The position numbers and the translations under genes are program-made. A DNA stretch of 15,957 nt from an uncultured Enterobacteriaceae bacterium (GTDB taxonomy: Bacteria > Pseudomonadota > Gammaproteobacteria > Enterobacterales > Enterobacteriaceae): the NCBI GenBank assembly GCA_936920625.1, contig CAKZHC010000007.1:1-15957 (forward strand). Direction: 5' to 3'. The notes beneath the pieces were generated by a model, which ran no database searches, was not told the DNA's origin, and saw only the letters and a program-made list of their open reading frames with translations. Every line of letters starts with the position of its first letter. The first letter of the stretch is position 1. Below, piece after piece: positions 15,863 to 15,957 of this stretch.

Positions 15863-15957
15863 GGCATAAAATCTTAATATAGGATTACTATCGCAATAAC
15901 AAAATAAATTCATATAAAAAACAATAACTTATATATTTTTAATATAATATTACTTAA

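Larger units (their letters stand above)
15541..15957. promoter_or_regulatory. AT-rich upstream region of the autotransporter gene
   Basis: No gene recognised. The region contains the ribosome binding site AAGGA, a dyad TTACT-AATC-AGTAA (15609-15622), the two direct repeats and the palindrome listed separately. Very AT-rich upstream DNA of surface-protein genes is often bound by H-NS and opened by specific activators; that applies here only by analogy. I cannot place a -35/-10 pair with confidence. Confidence 0.45.

Overview
The window comes from a gamma-proteobacterium of the order Enterobacterales. Its left end carries the enterobacterial block tuf - tRNA-Thr - tRNA-Gly - tRNA-Tyr - tRNA-Thr (minus strand), divergent from coaA (plus strand). 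The CoaA protein has the Escherichia coli length of 316 residues and reads as a close homologue. A selC gene (tRNA-Sec) and a CaiF/GrlA-type regulator point the same way. I cannot fix the genus. Long AT-rich spacers and several broken genes suggest an accessory or decaying region, perhaps of a host-associated lineage.

Layout. 1-773: start of the EF-Tu gene, four tRNA genes and their stable-RNA-type promoter. 774-1535: gene-free. 1536-2486: coaA. 2487-3078: AT-rich spacer. 3090-6933: plus-strand operon A, encoding an alpha/beta hydrolase fused to a RidA domain, a TyrB-like aromatic/aspartate aminotransferase and an amino-acid permease broken by a one-base frameshift. 6934-7613: AT-rich spacer. 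7702-10918: plus-strand operon B with overlapping or closely spaced genes for a Rieske ferredoxin, a small recombinase-like HTH protein, a Rieske non-heme iron oxygenase, an SDR dehydrogenase and an IclR-family regulator. 11007-11606: a VOC-family gene cut off after its first domain and joined out of frame to what looks like the tail of a thiamine-diphosphate enzyme gene. 11823-11917: selC (minus). 12085-15540 (minus): a large autotransporter, a strong terminator, then a CaiF/GrlA-like regulator. 15541-15957: AT-rich upstream region with repeated motifs and a palindrome.

How the genes may work together. Operons A and B look like one catabolic unit: import of an amino compound, C-N bond hydrolysis, clean-up of enamine/imine intermediates, transamination, ring or side-chain oxygenation by the Rieske pair, and alcohol or cis-diol dehydrogenation. 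Both operons have a promoter starting TGCTTGAC and, 24-27 bases after the -10 box, nearly the same 16-bp palindrome (GTTTCATATATGAAAC, one mismatch at operon A). This is a good candidate operator for the IclR protein encoded at the end of operon B. The substrate is unknown. The frameshifted permease, the truncated VOC gene and the absence of an oxygenase reductase suggest the pathway is decaying or depends on genes elsewhere.

The region lies between coaA and the 3' end of selC, a classical island insertion point. From memory of E. coli gene order, birA should follow coaA and selC lies elsewhere, so at least one rearrangement or insertion has happened here.
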